Positions 44,507 to 55,287 of a DNA stretch of 64,000 nt are shown here, one piece after another. Each line of letters begins with the position of its first letter. Positions within the stretch are counted from its first letter, which is position 1. Both the position numbers and the translations under genes were made by a program. The DNA is from Cymbomonas tetramitiformis (lineage: Eukaryota > Chlorophyta > Pyramimonadophyceae > Pyramimonadales > Pyramimonadaceae), in NCBI GenBank assembly GCA_001247695.2, contig LGRX02025955.1, positions 1 through 64,000 of the forward strand, read 5' to 3'. Below the pieces are notes generated by a model. The model made no database searches. It was given only the letters and a program-made list of their open reading frames with translations, and was not told where the DNA came from.

Positions 44507-45570
44507 CCAAGGTCAGCCCACCATCGCTCCAGCGCATCGGCTCTCGGCGTGTCTGCGTGCACGAGGGAGCAGGGTGGTGGCGTGGCGGCCAGGAGGTGGC
44601 TCAGGCAGCGAAGAGGGTGGAGTTAAACTGACTTCCGCTGCAGAGATCTAGTGCGTAGACACAACAGCCAAACATGCTCGTTGGCGTCACTAAGAGGGTC
44701 CCTTCCTACATAAGCGAGCGCCGGAGAATGCGGGAAACTCTCCCGAAGGGGCGTGATAAATCCATTGGTTCCCGACGTGGGCACCTAGCGCAGCCGTCAT
44801 ATCAGGTGGCACTCTTGTGGCGTGGATACTGGTTCCCGACGTGGGCACCTAGCGCAGCCGTCATATCGGGTGGCACTCTTGTGGCGTGGATACTAGTTCG
44901 GCGTAAGCACCTAGCGCAGCCGACATATTGGGTGGCACTCTTGTGGCGTGGATACTGGTTCCGACGTGGGCACCTAGCGCAGCCGACATATTGGGTGGCA
45001 CTCTTGTGGCGTGGATACTGGTTCCCGACGTGGGCACCTAGCGCAGCCGACATATTGGGTGGCACTCTTGTGGCGTGGATACTGATTGTGAACGATTTCG
45101 GTAAAGCACACCCACCCATCTATATTGTGCCAAATAGTTTGACCCCCCGAGTTAGGTACATTGGCAGCTCTCTATGACGCGGATTTCTTTTTGTATGCAA
45201 TTCGTCACCAAAGAAAGTCCAAGCCCCTTCGCACCAGCCCACCCCCCAAACAGTTCTAAACCCATCATCACACCCACCTTGCGACTTAATGCGTCTGAGG
45301 GGGTCTCGCTCAACGTCCGACCTCCGGAGAATCCGGATGAACCTTCCGAAGTGTGTGCTGAATCCTGTGACCCCCGGCATGGGTACATAGTTCCGCCGAC
45401 ATCCTATGGCATTCCGGTAGCTTGGATGCTGCTTGCCAAAGATTTCGGTCCAAGGATCAGCAAAACCCGGAATGTGTCCTAAAAGCTTTCATCGCGAGCA
45501 TGGGCACATCGTGCATCCAAATTTCTGTTTTCTGTGGCGTGCTACACGCCTGCTGCTCGAGGCCTGAAGG
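44507..45570. other. Spacer between the kinase-RING and kelch genes
   Basis: Contains the 64-bp minisatellite at 44765-45083 and no recognised gene. It could be intergenic, or a large intron if the two genes are one. Confidence 0.5.
44765..45083. repeat. ~64-bp minisatellite, five copies
   Basis: Units read TGGTTCCCGACGTGGGCACC...GTGGCGTGGATAC with 1-2-bp indels. The partial word TAGCGCAGCCGACATAT is shared by the last three units, and a degenerate echo appears near 45385-45430. Confidence 0.85.
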
Positions 45571-45900
45571 CTAGATGCCTGTCAAGAAACCCGTCCAAGG
45601 AGTACGTTTCTGAACCCCCCACCCCCCCCCTAACACACACATGGTCAAACAAGGGCGATGAGCGAGGGTTCTGCTAGCATCCCCCTCACAGGCCCACCTG
45701 GTGCTGCAGCGCCGCTCGAGGCGTGTCCCCCCGAGGCCTCTCCCTGCGGTCACATCCCCCGCACAGCCCGGCGTTACGCACCAAACTGTTTGTTCTACGT
45801 GCTCACAAACGTGCGAAGGTGATCCGCCGCGTGCACTGCAACTCGTCATCGGGCAGTAGGAGGCACGGTCTCGCATCCTTCGACACGGATCTCGACTTAC

Positions 45901-47244
45901 CATCGGGCCCATCACTCCACGCCAGCTGTCCACTTGCTCTTGCAGCCAGGTCGTGCGCTCGGCGATAGTGTCCTCGGGCAGCTGGGTCGCCCACTGCTGC
46001 AGCGCCGCCTGCAGCGCGCACGTGTACTCCTGCCGCACCACGTCTCGCTCTCGTGCGGCCTCTTGCAACGCCGCTGAAGGGCACTCCTGCTGAAGGTTGC
46101 ACTCGCCCGCCGCCACGTCGCGCACTGCCCGCTGAGCTGCGCGCCACGTATCTTGCATCGCGCGCAACGTCCCACCTTCAAGGAGGGCGCTGTCGAGGGG
46201 CAAGGAGGTGCCCTCGAGAAGCGGCGCTTGCTCCTCGCGGCGCTGCAGCTGCTCGAGAAGATGAGCGGCGTCGGCAGGAAGCCGCTGCCTTGGCGCTGCT
46301 GATGACCGCAAACATCGGAGCTGGTGATACAGCTCGTCTAGCTCAGCCAAAGACACCACTGACGGTGTTGAGCCACCCACATCCTCACCAGCAGTGATTA
46401 AGCGCGAGCGCTCTACCAAATGCTCGTTCGTCAGACTGAAAACTGAAGGGCTGCCCCCAAGGGCGTAGACATGCTGCCCCTGCACCACTGCCGCGAACCC
46501 GAAGCGCTTGTTGTGCATGCTCGGCACTGTCTCCCACGTGGCGGTGTTCAGACGCTCCACCGTCTCCAGCAGACCGCTTCCGCCATGCCCGCCGAGCACA
46601 TAGACATACTGCCCCTGCATCAACGCCGCGCACCCGAAGCGCTTGGTGCGCATGCTCGCCACTGCCTCCCACTGGTCCGTGGCGGTGTCCAGACGCTCCA
46701 CCGTATCCAGCGAATCGCTTCCGTCATACCCGCCGATCGCATAGACATGCTGTCCCTGCACCACCGCCGCGAGCCTGGTGCGCTTGGTGCGCATGCTCGG
46801 CACTGCCTCCCATTGGTCCGTGGCGGTGTTCAGACGCTCCACCGTCTCCAGACAACGGCTCCCGTCACGCCCGCCGAGCACATAGACATGCTGCCCCTGC
46901 ACCACCGCCGCGCACATGCTGCGCTTGGTGCGCATGCTCGCCACTGGCTCCCACTGGTCCGTGGCGGTGTCCAGACGCTCCACCGTATCCAGCGTATCTC
47001 TTCCGCCATACCCGCCGATCGCATAGACATGCTGTCCCTGCACCACCGCCGCGCACCCGCCGCGCTTGGTGCGCATGCTCGCCACTGCCTCCCACTGGTC
47101 CGTGGCGGTGTCCAGACGCTCCACCGTCTCCAGCGCACCGCTTCCGCCATACCCGCCGATCGCATAGACATGCTGCCCCTGCACCACCGCCGCGCACTCT
47201 TGGCGCTTGGTGAGCATGCTCGGCACTGTCTCCCACTCTTGCAT
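45901..47244 (-). CDS. Kelch-repeat protein with C-terminal coiled coil (5' exon)
   Basis: An open frame of 448 codons from ATG 47244 to a consensus donor (ATG|GTAAGT) at 45901/45900; without splicing the frame runs on to 45571. Five 47-residue kelch repeats and a partial sixth (WE.V.SMRTKR...AAVVQGQHVYAIGGY.G...L.TVERLDTATDQ) occupy residues ~4-280. Six blades would close one beta-propeller, usually a protein-binding platform. The repeats are nearly identical in DNA, suggesting recent homogenisation. Residues ~290-448 are Leu/Gln/Glu-rich and likely coiled coil. What follows the donor is not resolved; the neighbouring kinase-RING gene on the same strand is a possible continuation. Confidence 0.75.
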
Positions 47245-47274
47245 TTTTTGCTCCCGAAGGGTTATGTATCCCAC

Positions 47275-48640
47275 TCCACCAGTTACCTACCGTACTTCCG
47301 ATCGTCCGCCCACACCGCCGCCGGTCCTCTCAACGCACCAACGCAACGAAGACAGCGCAAGAGGGCGCTATACTTCGTTACAGGGCGCTATACTTTCCCG
47401 AGAGCCCCAAGTCGCGTGAAAGGACTGCTCCGCGTAGTGCCAGCCGCCGCCCTGCGCCGTTGACACAAGAGCCCGCCACGTCAGCCACTCTTCAAGCACA
47501 CAAAGAAGCCAGCCGACTCGAAGCGAAACCCGCCTTCCCTTCCTAGCCAGGTGTCCACGGAAGAGGAGGCTGCACAGACCAGCGTCTGAGCGCCACTGCG
47601 CCTCTTGGCGGCGAAGCCACAGTCGAGCCTTACCGCCCCCCGGTTGCACAAGGGCGCGCATGCCATCGAGCACCACTGACTCGACGCAGCGTCCCGCGTC
47701 AACACCGCTCGCGTTTTGTAGGCCGTGCGTAGAGGAGCTACAGCGCGGCAGCTCGCGTCACACGCTAGAGACCTCAGTCCGCTCCAATACACGTGTGTGG
47801 AACAAGCCTCGTCGGGATTCAGCCCCCCTCACACTGCTGAGACCCCTTGTCATCTCGACGAACTTCGGCCCTCTGCATGGCGTGCGCATGCAAGCGTACG
47901 TGCCAGATTCTTTGCAGCAGCGCACCGCCCAAACCCCTCGGCGTGGTATGCTCGGTGCAACCGACGCTACAGGTACGGGCCTCAGCATAAACCCTGTCCA
48001 TGATAAAGACGGCCATATCAGGCACAAGGGATCTGCCACCTGTTCATTTGCGCTCTGACGCGGGCTTGCGCTTGCGACTACCCTTCGATACTTCCACCTT
48101 CCCACCGCATCAACGAAAGCGGTCGCACAGGTACACCCCGCCGCCCTTTGCAGCAAGCCTCAGCTCTTCTACTCAACCGGATGGGGGACACGCAGAGCAG
48201 CACCAGCCGCTTTTGGATCAGTAATACCCCATGCGCTCTGCCTCTCTGTAGGGTCCGTGGGATCGACGAGAGTCTTTCACGCGACGGCACAGTACTGGAT
48301 GGCTTCAGGTGGGAGTGTTCGCTTGGCCGTGCACGGGCTTCTCATCCTAAAGCATCGCGGGGTGTAACTGACATGCTTGTGTCTTAGCACAGGCGACACT
48401 GCCGCGCAACCTCTACGATCTCAAGGTCTCAGCCACCGCCGTCAGCAGGAGTTGGAGTGTCGCGCATGCGAGGTGCAACCACAAGTGCAGTACATGGAGT
48501 ACGAGGTGCCGCAAAATTATTGAACTCGTGTGCACTTTATCACCGGATCAACAACCGGAAAACTGAAGACACAAACGGGGAAATGGGGCCGGCACTCATA
48601 AGGTAGCGAGGCCTAAAGTCCTCGTGTGTGGGTGTGTGTG
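47275..48640. other. Region upstream of the kelch gene; no recognised gene
   Basis: GC-rich, with overlapping small frames on both strands (for example 47660-48058 plus, 47758-48156 minus) that match nothing I know. It may hold the promoter and untranslated 5' exons of the kelch gene. A short duplication, AGGGCGCTATACTT, is at 47363-47393. Confidence 0.4.
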
Positions 48641-48644
48641 GCGT

Positions 48645-48800
48645 CATGCTCGCCCAGCACACTCTGTTGGTTGCCCGCGCCCGCTTGTGATTCGCCTGCC
48701 CAGTGCACGATGCCGAGTGCCGCAGTCGGGTCGAGATCCAGGACTGCTCAGCAATACCTATCAAGTGCCGCAGCTCTCAGTTTCTGTGTGTGCGCATGCT
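48645..48800 (+). repeat. Dispersed ~155-bp repeat, copy 1
   Basis: Matches 50922-51075 at about 80%: GCTC.CCCAGCACAC.CTGTTG, CCCAGTGCACGA..CGAGTGCCGCAGTCGGGT, and TTTCTGTGTGTGCGC. Both copies flank the decayed Copia sequence, so they may be parts of a mobile element. Confidence 0.6.
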
Positions 48801-49251
48801 TTCCTGGTGGAAGCTGCGCAAACAGTGTGCTGGGGCTGTCTGATCAGTGGCGCATGGTGTTGCACGCTCATGGTGACTCTGCACGTTTGGGCAAGCTGGT
48901 CACCTCTCGGGATCCGTCGGTGCTTGCTCAAGTGAAGACCGAGTTTATGCTCACGGCGCTGGATGCGGAGCATGCGGGGTCCCCCGACTCAGACGGGGGT
49001 GAAGTGGTGATCGGGAGAGGTGCATATCTCCCGGATGGCAGTGATGAGGTGTTGGCTATGCTACAGGTGCATTGTTCAGATCATGTGTGTTCAGATCATG
49101 TGTGTTCACATCATAAGTGTTCAAATCGTGTGTATTGGATGAGCCTTCGGTATGTCCTTTAAAATTCCCCGGCGAGGTACGTATAGCTGGATGCGCCTGC
49201 TGGGAGGGTCAATGAGCGTTCACAGCTGTTCACAGTTGATCTCAGCATGAT

Positions 49252-49396
49252 CTGTGCCAGGGCTGTGGAGGCCCAGGCGTATGCATGACCTGTGCCAGGG
49301 CTGTGGAGGCCCAGGCGTATGCATGATCTGTGCCAGGGCTGTGGAGGCCCAGGCGTATGCATGACCTGTGCCAGGGCTGTGGAGGCCCAGGCGTAT
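49252..49396. repeat. 38-bp minisatellite, four copies
   Basis: CTGTGCCAGGGCTGTGGAGG... units begin at 49252, 49290, 49328 and 49366. Confidence 0.9.
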
Positions 49397-49439
49397 CCCT
49401 GCCGTGATGGTGTCGTTGTGCAACCACAGACGGCTGGAC

Positions 49440-50060
49440 TTGCCCCGGGGAAAGCTGACCTATCCCCTTGAGCAGTTGTGCATGGCGGCTGTTTCGGAGT
49501 CTGCCCTGGCTCGGGGTAGCAGGCTGCCGCCACCGGGGAGGGTCACGGAGCCTCGGGCAAGAAGGCATGGGCTGCACCAGGCTCTATGGACTGGGTGCTG
49601 CCAACAAGGAGATGGAGTCCTTTGTGCAGGTCAAGGTTGCGCTTGATATGCCGGCGCCGGCAGAAGTGCGTGCAGGTGGGCACTTCCTCAACATACCGCG
49701 CGGTCTCAAGGTCGAGCCGGACAAAGCTCTGCTGTTGGAGTGACGGAAGGCTCAATTCTGTGCGCGGGGGAACACGCGAGTATTTGGTGCTGACTGCTAT
49801 GACGCCTTTGCTCCCTGCACTCGACTCTCTCTTCCGTGCCAATCTTAGGACTCAAACCGGGACTCGCTGTGCATCACATGAATGTGGAGACGGCTTTCCT
49901 CAACTCTGAGCTGGACGAGGAGCTTTGTGCGCGCCTCCTGGCTGGGGTTATATGCTATATATGGACGAGGAGCTTTGTGCGCGCCTCCTGGCTGGGGTTA
50001 TATGTTAAATATGGACGAGGAGCTTTGTGTGCGCCTCCTGGCTGGGGTCGAGTTATATCA
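49440..50060 (+). pseudogene. Decayed Copia-type reverse transcriptase
   Basis: In one frame, RKAQFCARGNTRVFGADCYD continuing AFAPCTRLS (about 49743-49840) matches the start of Copia reverse transcriptases (KARLVA.G..Q..G.DY.ETFAPV). After a stop and a frame change, HHMNVETAFLNSELDEELC (about 49870-49930) matches HQMDV.TAFLNG.L.EE. Three direct 50-bp units (49911, 49961, 50011) then repeat the LDEELC region. Stops and shifts rule out function. The upstream part to 49440 is only weakly assignable. Confidence 0.7.
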
Positions 50061-50063
50061 CCG

Positions 50064-50920
50064 ACGCACACGCACTGAATGGCACGAGATCAGCCGACAA
50101 AAGCCAGCCCACCATCATCCCAGTGGACGTGAGAAGCAAATCAGGAGCAGGGCGGGGCCGTGACAAGATACCATCAAATCATACATATTCCCAACCCAGA
50201 TGCAAAGCAGCATGGAAAGATGATACAATGTGACCGATCATCGCCAAACAACTGCTGGTCTCTGGGTAACGGAGTGAGCGGACCCTGCTGGCATGCCCCC
50301 CTGTGGCTCACGATCGATGGATGGGACCCGTTGGTCCATGGTTATGCCATGAATGCAGTCACACCACACAGCATGGACACCCCAGGGTAAAAGGTAAAAC
50401 ATGCGGGAACCTAAGTGCTCCCCACAAAAATCAAGGGAAAACACAGAAGGTGGACTTCACCACCCTCTGCCTCTCCTTGCAGCAAAGGCAGACGAATCCA
50501 CCGAGCTCTCCAAGAGGCAGTGCCCGCCAGAATGGCACCACAGGGACAACCGCCTCCCAAAACCCACTTCCATCCGGCGGCCGTCCCCGTTCACAGCAAT
50601 GCGCCAGTACCCCGCATCAGGGTCAAAGAACAAGTCCCCCGGAACGTGTAATAAGCATGAGTACTGAACACGGAGAGGGAGCAAGCGTCAGACGAATCCA
50701 AGATACTCCCAAATAGCGAGCCGCAGACGCACGCACACACACACACACACATCACAAACCAAATGCAGTATGAACGGATAGAGATATGTACTGATCACTG
50801 CCACACACACGCTTTGAGAGATTGCGCAATTCTACGCAACGTCTGCATGTTAATCTCAGGGCGGTCTGGAGTAAGCAGACCCTGGTGGCTAGGGCTCCCC
50901 GTTGGCTTGTAATACGCCTG
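50064..50920. other. No recognised gene; short CA microsatellite
   Basis: Contains an (AC)n run at about 50727-50750 and mixed unassigned sequence. Open frames are short and overlap on both strands. Confidence 0.4.
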
Positions 50921-50921
50921 T

Positions 50922-51075
50922 TATGCTCACCCAGCACACGCTGTTGATAGCCCCCGCCCGCTTGTGATACGCCTGCCCAGTGCACGAATTCGAGTGCCGC
51001 AGTCGGGTTCGATTCCAGGACTGCCCAGCACCACCTGTCAAATGTCACAGCTCTCTGTTTCTGTGTGTGCGCGCT
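50922..51075 (+). repeat. Dispersed ~155-bp repeat, copy 2
   Basis: Partner of 48645-48800. The following 51080-51890 contains no recognised gene. Confidence 0.6.
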
Positions 51076-51892
51076 GGGTTGTGGTGGCATGCTCGCATAG
51101 TCGGGCATCCGAGGAAGATGCCGGAGCACCTTGCCGTGTGGCGTGGTCGTTGACCAAGAAAAGGAACGGCTGGCTCCCAGGATCCTGCGAGGCAGATATG
51201 CAGCGCGAGTTAACGTTTGTCGCAGGCGTGGGCGCCAGGAGAACACGGTGGTCACACTTACGACGCACATGGAACTTCGAGAGGACGTTTCCGCCTTCAC
51301 CTTCGCGTTGAAGAATCATACCCACGCGAGAGGGTCACCAAACAAGCGAGCGCAGAAGGGTACAGCAGTTATCATACAGGGTGGATTACATATCGTTTCA
51401 GATGTGAGGCAACTGCGAAGGCCGTGCGTGATGCGCGTGTTGGTGACATGAGCCCCACCAAAGCATCCACCGCGCACCTGCTCCAAAAGCCGAAGGTCTT
51501 TTGATGAAATGCTGGCGCAAGTATAGCTTCACGGTATCACAAACAATAGACAACGGAGAACGCTGCGCGCGTTTTTTTGCTGCACATACTAAGTAGTGAC
51601 CAAATCATGACATCTGAGCGGAGGACAACCGCTCGCCTGACGTGAGACACGCAAACAGAAACACGAAAACCATGAACTTCTCATAACAGTCTGTCATGTG
51701 TCGCCCTGTCAATGTCATCCCACTTCGGCTGGAGTACCCCTCTATTATTATTTTCGTTTTTTCGTTTTTTTTCGAACCTCTCTATTATTTATTTTCTTTG
51801 CCATGTTTCTGTATGATACTCATCGGGGTCATCGCCAACCTTTTTCTTGGTTGAAGGCCCTCAAGCTGCGAAAAATTTAGCATTCGCGCGCC

Positions 51893-52696
51893 ATGGCACC
51901 CCTCAGGAGGCAGAAGCCCAAAGCTACCCTCGTCGGTGCCCTCGACAGTCTCAGTGGCGACCTCGGCAGTGGGGGTGCCAAGTGGCATGTCCCGCATAAC
52001 ACTATCCCATTCATCCCATATGGTTATTGGACGGGTGATGACCCCTACGTTCTCCCAGGTGGTGGGTGCTATAAGGATGACTTTTCGGATGTTGTAATTA
52101 TGGCTATAGACAGCGCACCCAGTGACATCCAACCAGCCTTTGACTGGAGGTCTACGCAGAAAAAGATTGCCAGATGGTTTCTCAACGTCCTTCCCAAGTC
52201 TAAGGTCACGAAGAAGAGACTTGAATACACAGGAGTTAGCACTGATATTTGGAAAGAAGTTATGAACGAAAGGGACGAAGTACTTCCCTTTTCACTCCGT
52301 CCATGGCCTACTCAAGACCCTCCTTACCGTCAGAGTGATAATGAGTCCTATTATGGTGGCCACTACGACACGACAATCACCAATGCAAATTCCAAGACCT
52401 TCATGAGCACTGTGAAATGGCCCAAAGCTCTTACACTCATGGGATACCTCCTCCCTCTTTTTGGTTCCGTTCTCAACACGATAGGTGTACCCCGTGGTAA
52501 GATTAAACCACTTCTCAAAAAACTCTCAAGAGTTTGCAGGCAACAAACCAAAAACAGGCGAGACGTGTTTAAATTAAGCACAACCACCACCTTAAACACT
52601 GGCCCACACACAATTGACATTCCAAGCAATGAAACCATGTCAGAAACAGAAGCCGTTCAACAGTCAAACGATTTCCTTCAAACTCTCTTGCAATAA
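51893..52696 (+). CDS. Chimeric ORF ending in a LINE ORF2 tail (5'-truncated copy)
   Basis: A 267-codon frame. From about residue 33 (HNTIPFIPYGYWTGDDPYVL) to the stop it is roughly 85% identical to the C-terminal ~235 residues of the LINE protein encoded on the minus strand at 61611-64000. The first ~30 residues are unrelated, so the insertion broke into other sequence at about 51985. Reverse transcriptase and RNase H are absent. The frame is intact, implying recent insertion. The function of this C-terminal domain is unknown. Confidence 0.6.
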   Translation: MAPLRRQKPKATLVGALDSLSGDLGSGGAKWHVPHNTIPFIPYGYWTGDDPYVLPGGGCYKDDFSDVVIMAIDSAPSDIQPAFDWRSTQKKIARWFLNVLPKSKVTKKRLEYTGVSTDIWKEVMNERDEVLPFSLRPWPTQDPPYRQSDNESYYGGHYDTTITNANSKTFMSTVKWPKALTLMGYLLPLFGSVLNTIGVPRGKIKPLLKKLSRVCRQQTKNRRDVFKLSTTTTLNTGPHTIDIPSNETMSETEAVQQSNDFLQTLLQ

Positions 52697-53065
52697 TTTT
52701 CAAAGAGACTTGCAATATTGGATGGGTTGGGAGCTGGGAGTGTAAACTCCCGGCCCCCAACGAGTCCCCAAGGGGAGGGGCCGTCCCCCCCCTCCCCTCC
52801 CCCACCCCTCCCGGTCCCCCGCCCACCCGACCACCTTTCTCAACGTCTCCAAAACGACCCCCTGAATTCTTCGACTTCCTTCCCCACCACTCAGAATCAG
52901 CCACCCCTCCACTCACCCGGCCATGGCTGCTTCTCCATCTTCTAGAGTTTTTTTTAGCACTTCGTTGCTTTTTCTCTAGATGTCACCCCGCTGACAAGCG
53001 GGCTGAGCCCCTTTTTGTGGGCGCGCTGTAGCACAGTAGCAGAGGGAGTAGCTGATGGAGAACCT
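51985..53065 (+). mobile_element. 5'-truncated LINE, same family as at 61.2-64 kb
   Basis: Besides the coding tail, the 3' untranslated part matches: CGGCCATGGCTGCTTCTCCA, TCTCTAGATGTCACCC.GCTGA and CCCCTTT.TGTGGGCGCGCT. A GC-rich Zn-finger-free leader (52740-52830) is shared with 61500-61590. Truncation at the 5' end is typical of target-primed reverse transcription. An AT dinucleotide run follows at about 53067-53093. Confidence 0.75.
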
Positions 53066-53134
53066 GAAATATATATATCATATATATATATACACAGGTT
53101 GGTCGGGCACTCGCAGAGACATACGGAGACTAAG

Positions 53135-54035
53135 ATGAGATAATAAAATAGCTTAGGTGTTTTATTATCGGACGGAACTGACGGCAGGCAAGATGCAAGT
53201 GACACTACACGGCGAGGGGTGACACAGGAAGAGACAGTCACCCCCATTTTATGGGGGGGCGAAAGTTTGTCTCCCCATGACACCACCTCACCCCGAAGGT
53301 GTGAGGTGCCACGATGCCAACTTGCCAAGCCAGGCCTAAGATGCTACGGCAAGCACAAAGGCGAAACCCTAAGGAAACATACATCTCGTGAGACCCAAAG
53401 GGGTCTTTTTCAACCCAACTAGTGTGGCTCAGCCTGCGTTGGTCTCTAGATGCGTGCTCTAGGGGCTTACGCCCATGCATGTGCTGCGGGGATAAGCTAC
53501 TCCCGCAGGCCAGCCGGCATTCCTAGGCACCAGCGGTCGAGGGTGGATGGCGGCGTAGCTCTCGATGGTGGATGAGGTCGAGCGCCGCCAGGATGCGGTC
53601 AACCAACGCCCACGCGGTGCGGGGCGAGGGTGGGCGGCACCACCAGAGCGCGTGCGGTGACTGGCACTCTGAGAGAGGGGCGAAGGTGGAAAATGCGGTG
53701 CGGCTCCACTCACGCAAGCGCGAAAGCAGAGAGGAGAAGCGGCGGGATGAGGGCTGCAACACCACCAAACACCACCACGCAGTGGCCAAGGGGCACGCAG
53801 GGTGGAGGGAAGAGTGGAGGATGCCGCGGGGTGAGCTCGTAGTGGTCAAAGCTCATGTTGACGATGAGGGTGATGGACTTGACTTTGGTGTCTGGTGCAT
53901 AAGCACCACCAGACACCACCAGATCGTAGCCAGGGGTAAGTCCACGTAGCCGAACCACCTGCAGCGCGGAGGCAACTGCAGAAATGCGCGAACGCTGATG
54001 ATACGAAGCCATGGCAGCTGCAAGCTGGAAAATCT
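53135..54035 (-). mobile_element. Retroposon-like repeat family R, copy 2
   Basis: Matches 10392-11257 in reverse orientation, with the same 3' tail GATAATAAAACA. Its tail meets the end of the LINE copy so that GATAATAAAA...TTTTATTATC forms a palindrome at 53139-53169. A frame at 53710-54060 (116 codons) corresponds to the R ORF at 10421-10846, sharing TPGYDLVVSGGAYAPDTK. Confidence 0.6.
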
Positions 54036-54150
54036 GGAGCCCAAAACCTAGGGTTCCCAAACGAAAACGTAACTTTCGCTAAAAATAACCAAATCGAACG
54101 ATGAAAAAGTCAAATTGGGGTAGATTTTGACGAGGAACACGGCGGTGAGG

Positions 54151-54387
54151 TCAAAAAAATCGTGCGGTAAGCCAATTCTCCGGCAGCAGAGGTGCTGCTG
54201 GCCAGAGTGTCGAAGGCGAAGATGTCGGAATAGAACGTACTGAAGTTGTCCCTACAATTCTACGGCGTCCACGGGATGAAACAGGGGTACTCTGCGAACT
54301 CGAGGGCGATTGTGACGGGGCGGCGGCCTGTTGCGTGCGGGCAGCACGCAGAGCTGAACCAAGCCATTCACGTCGGGTAGAGGCCAT
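54151..54387 (-). CDS. Unrecognised small ORF
   Basis: A 78-codon frame from ATG 54387 (MASTRREWLG start, then Gln/Ser/Pro-rich with a basic RGRRR). It resembles the N-terminus of many algal retroelement proteins but cannot be assigned. It lies between the R copy and the piggyBac-like element. It could be a truncated gag or chance. Confidence 0.25.
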   Translation of the reverse strand: MASTRREWLGSALRAARTQQAAAPSQSPSSSQSTPVSSRGRRRIVGTTSVRSIPTSSPSTLWPAAPLLPENWLTARFF

Positions 54388-54639
54388 TGTGGGGATAAAA
54401 TAACGTTTGTCCAGCGGTAAATTGGAGCACACCGGGTGTGCGGCAAAAAAAAACGGTGGCAGATGTCGAATAGATGTCGGGAGGCGGCTTAATGTTGTGT
54501 CGGCCGGTGCTGATGTAAGGCGGTACGGCGCTGATGTCGGGATGTCGGGAGATGTCGAATAGATGTCGGGTAGAATCACGGGGCGTGAAGCGATCTTGTC
54601 AACGAGTCAACGAGGCACGTAAGAATAAGCGTGTAACAC

Positions 54640-54643
54640 TTAA
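54640..54643. repeat. TTAA target duplication (left) of the piggyBac-like element
   Basis: TTAA here and at 61190-61193 directly flank the AGGGCGAATT ends. TTAA is the target of piggyBac transposases. Confidence 0.85.
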
Positions 54644-55287
54644 AGGGCGAATTGATATACTGCTCATACTGATCCTGTTTTCAGGTTGGTGTCGCATACG
54701 TTTTGGGGCATATCTCGCGTTCTACTTATCCATTCGTGCCCCTACTTCGCGTGCCTAACAAAGCACACACGCAACTATCTACTCCACATCACGGCTTACA
54801 CCTAGAGCACGCGAGCATACATGTATGCCGCTAGGTTGGAGTGCATGCACGCATTCCTCCTACCCGCGCTTTGTCACCGGGTAGGCCTACGTAGCATATA
54901 AAGCACCATATACATCATGAACTATGCATGGTTACACGCATATGCTCTGCTAATATATATGCAATATTCATATCATTAGTAGAGGACTAGAGGTGCGTTT
55001 GCAGTTGTTTTGACCTCCGTGTGTACATCGTGTTACAATCAGACAGGGGGGCTCGACCGACGATCAAGAACCCCCCAGGCAGATATATCGATGTGTGGTC
55101 GACTCAAGGATGATGAATCGAAGACGACGATGAGCCAGGGTAACTAAAAGATGAGAGCATGCGACTTACCCGCAGCACAATTGCGGCTGTACGACTTAGG
55201 GTTTTGCATACTGAAAGTGAGAACTGTGACACGGGATAGATACTACTTTATTTCTCCGTCTGTCGTGCGGTTCCAAGAACTTGAAAA

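Noticed and set aside
47660..48156. Overlapping 132-codon frames upstream of the kelch gene
   Set aside because: Both strands open over the same bases with no motif. They may be leader or promoter sequence.
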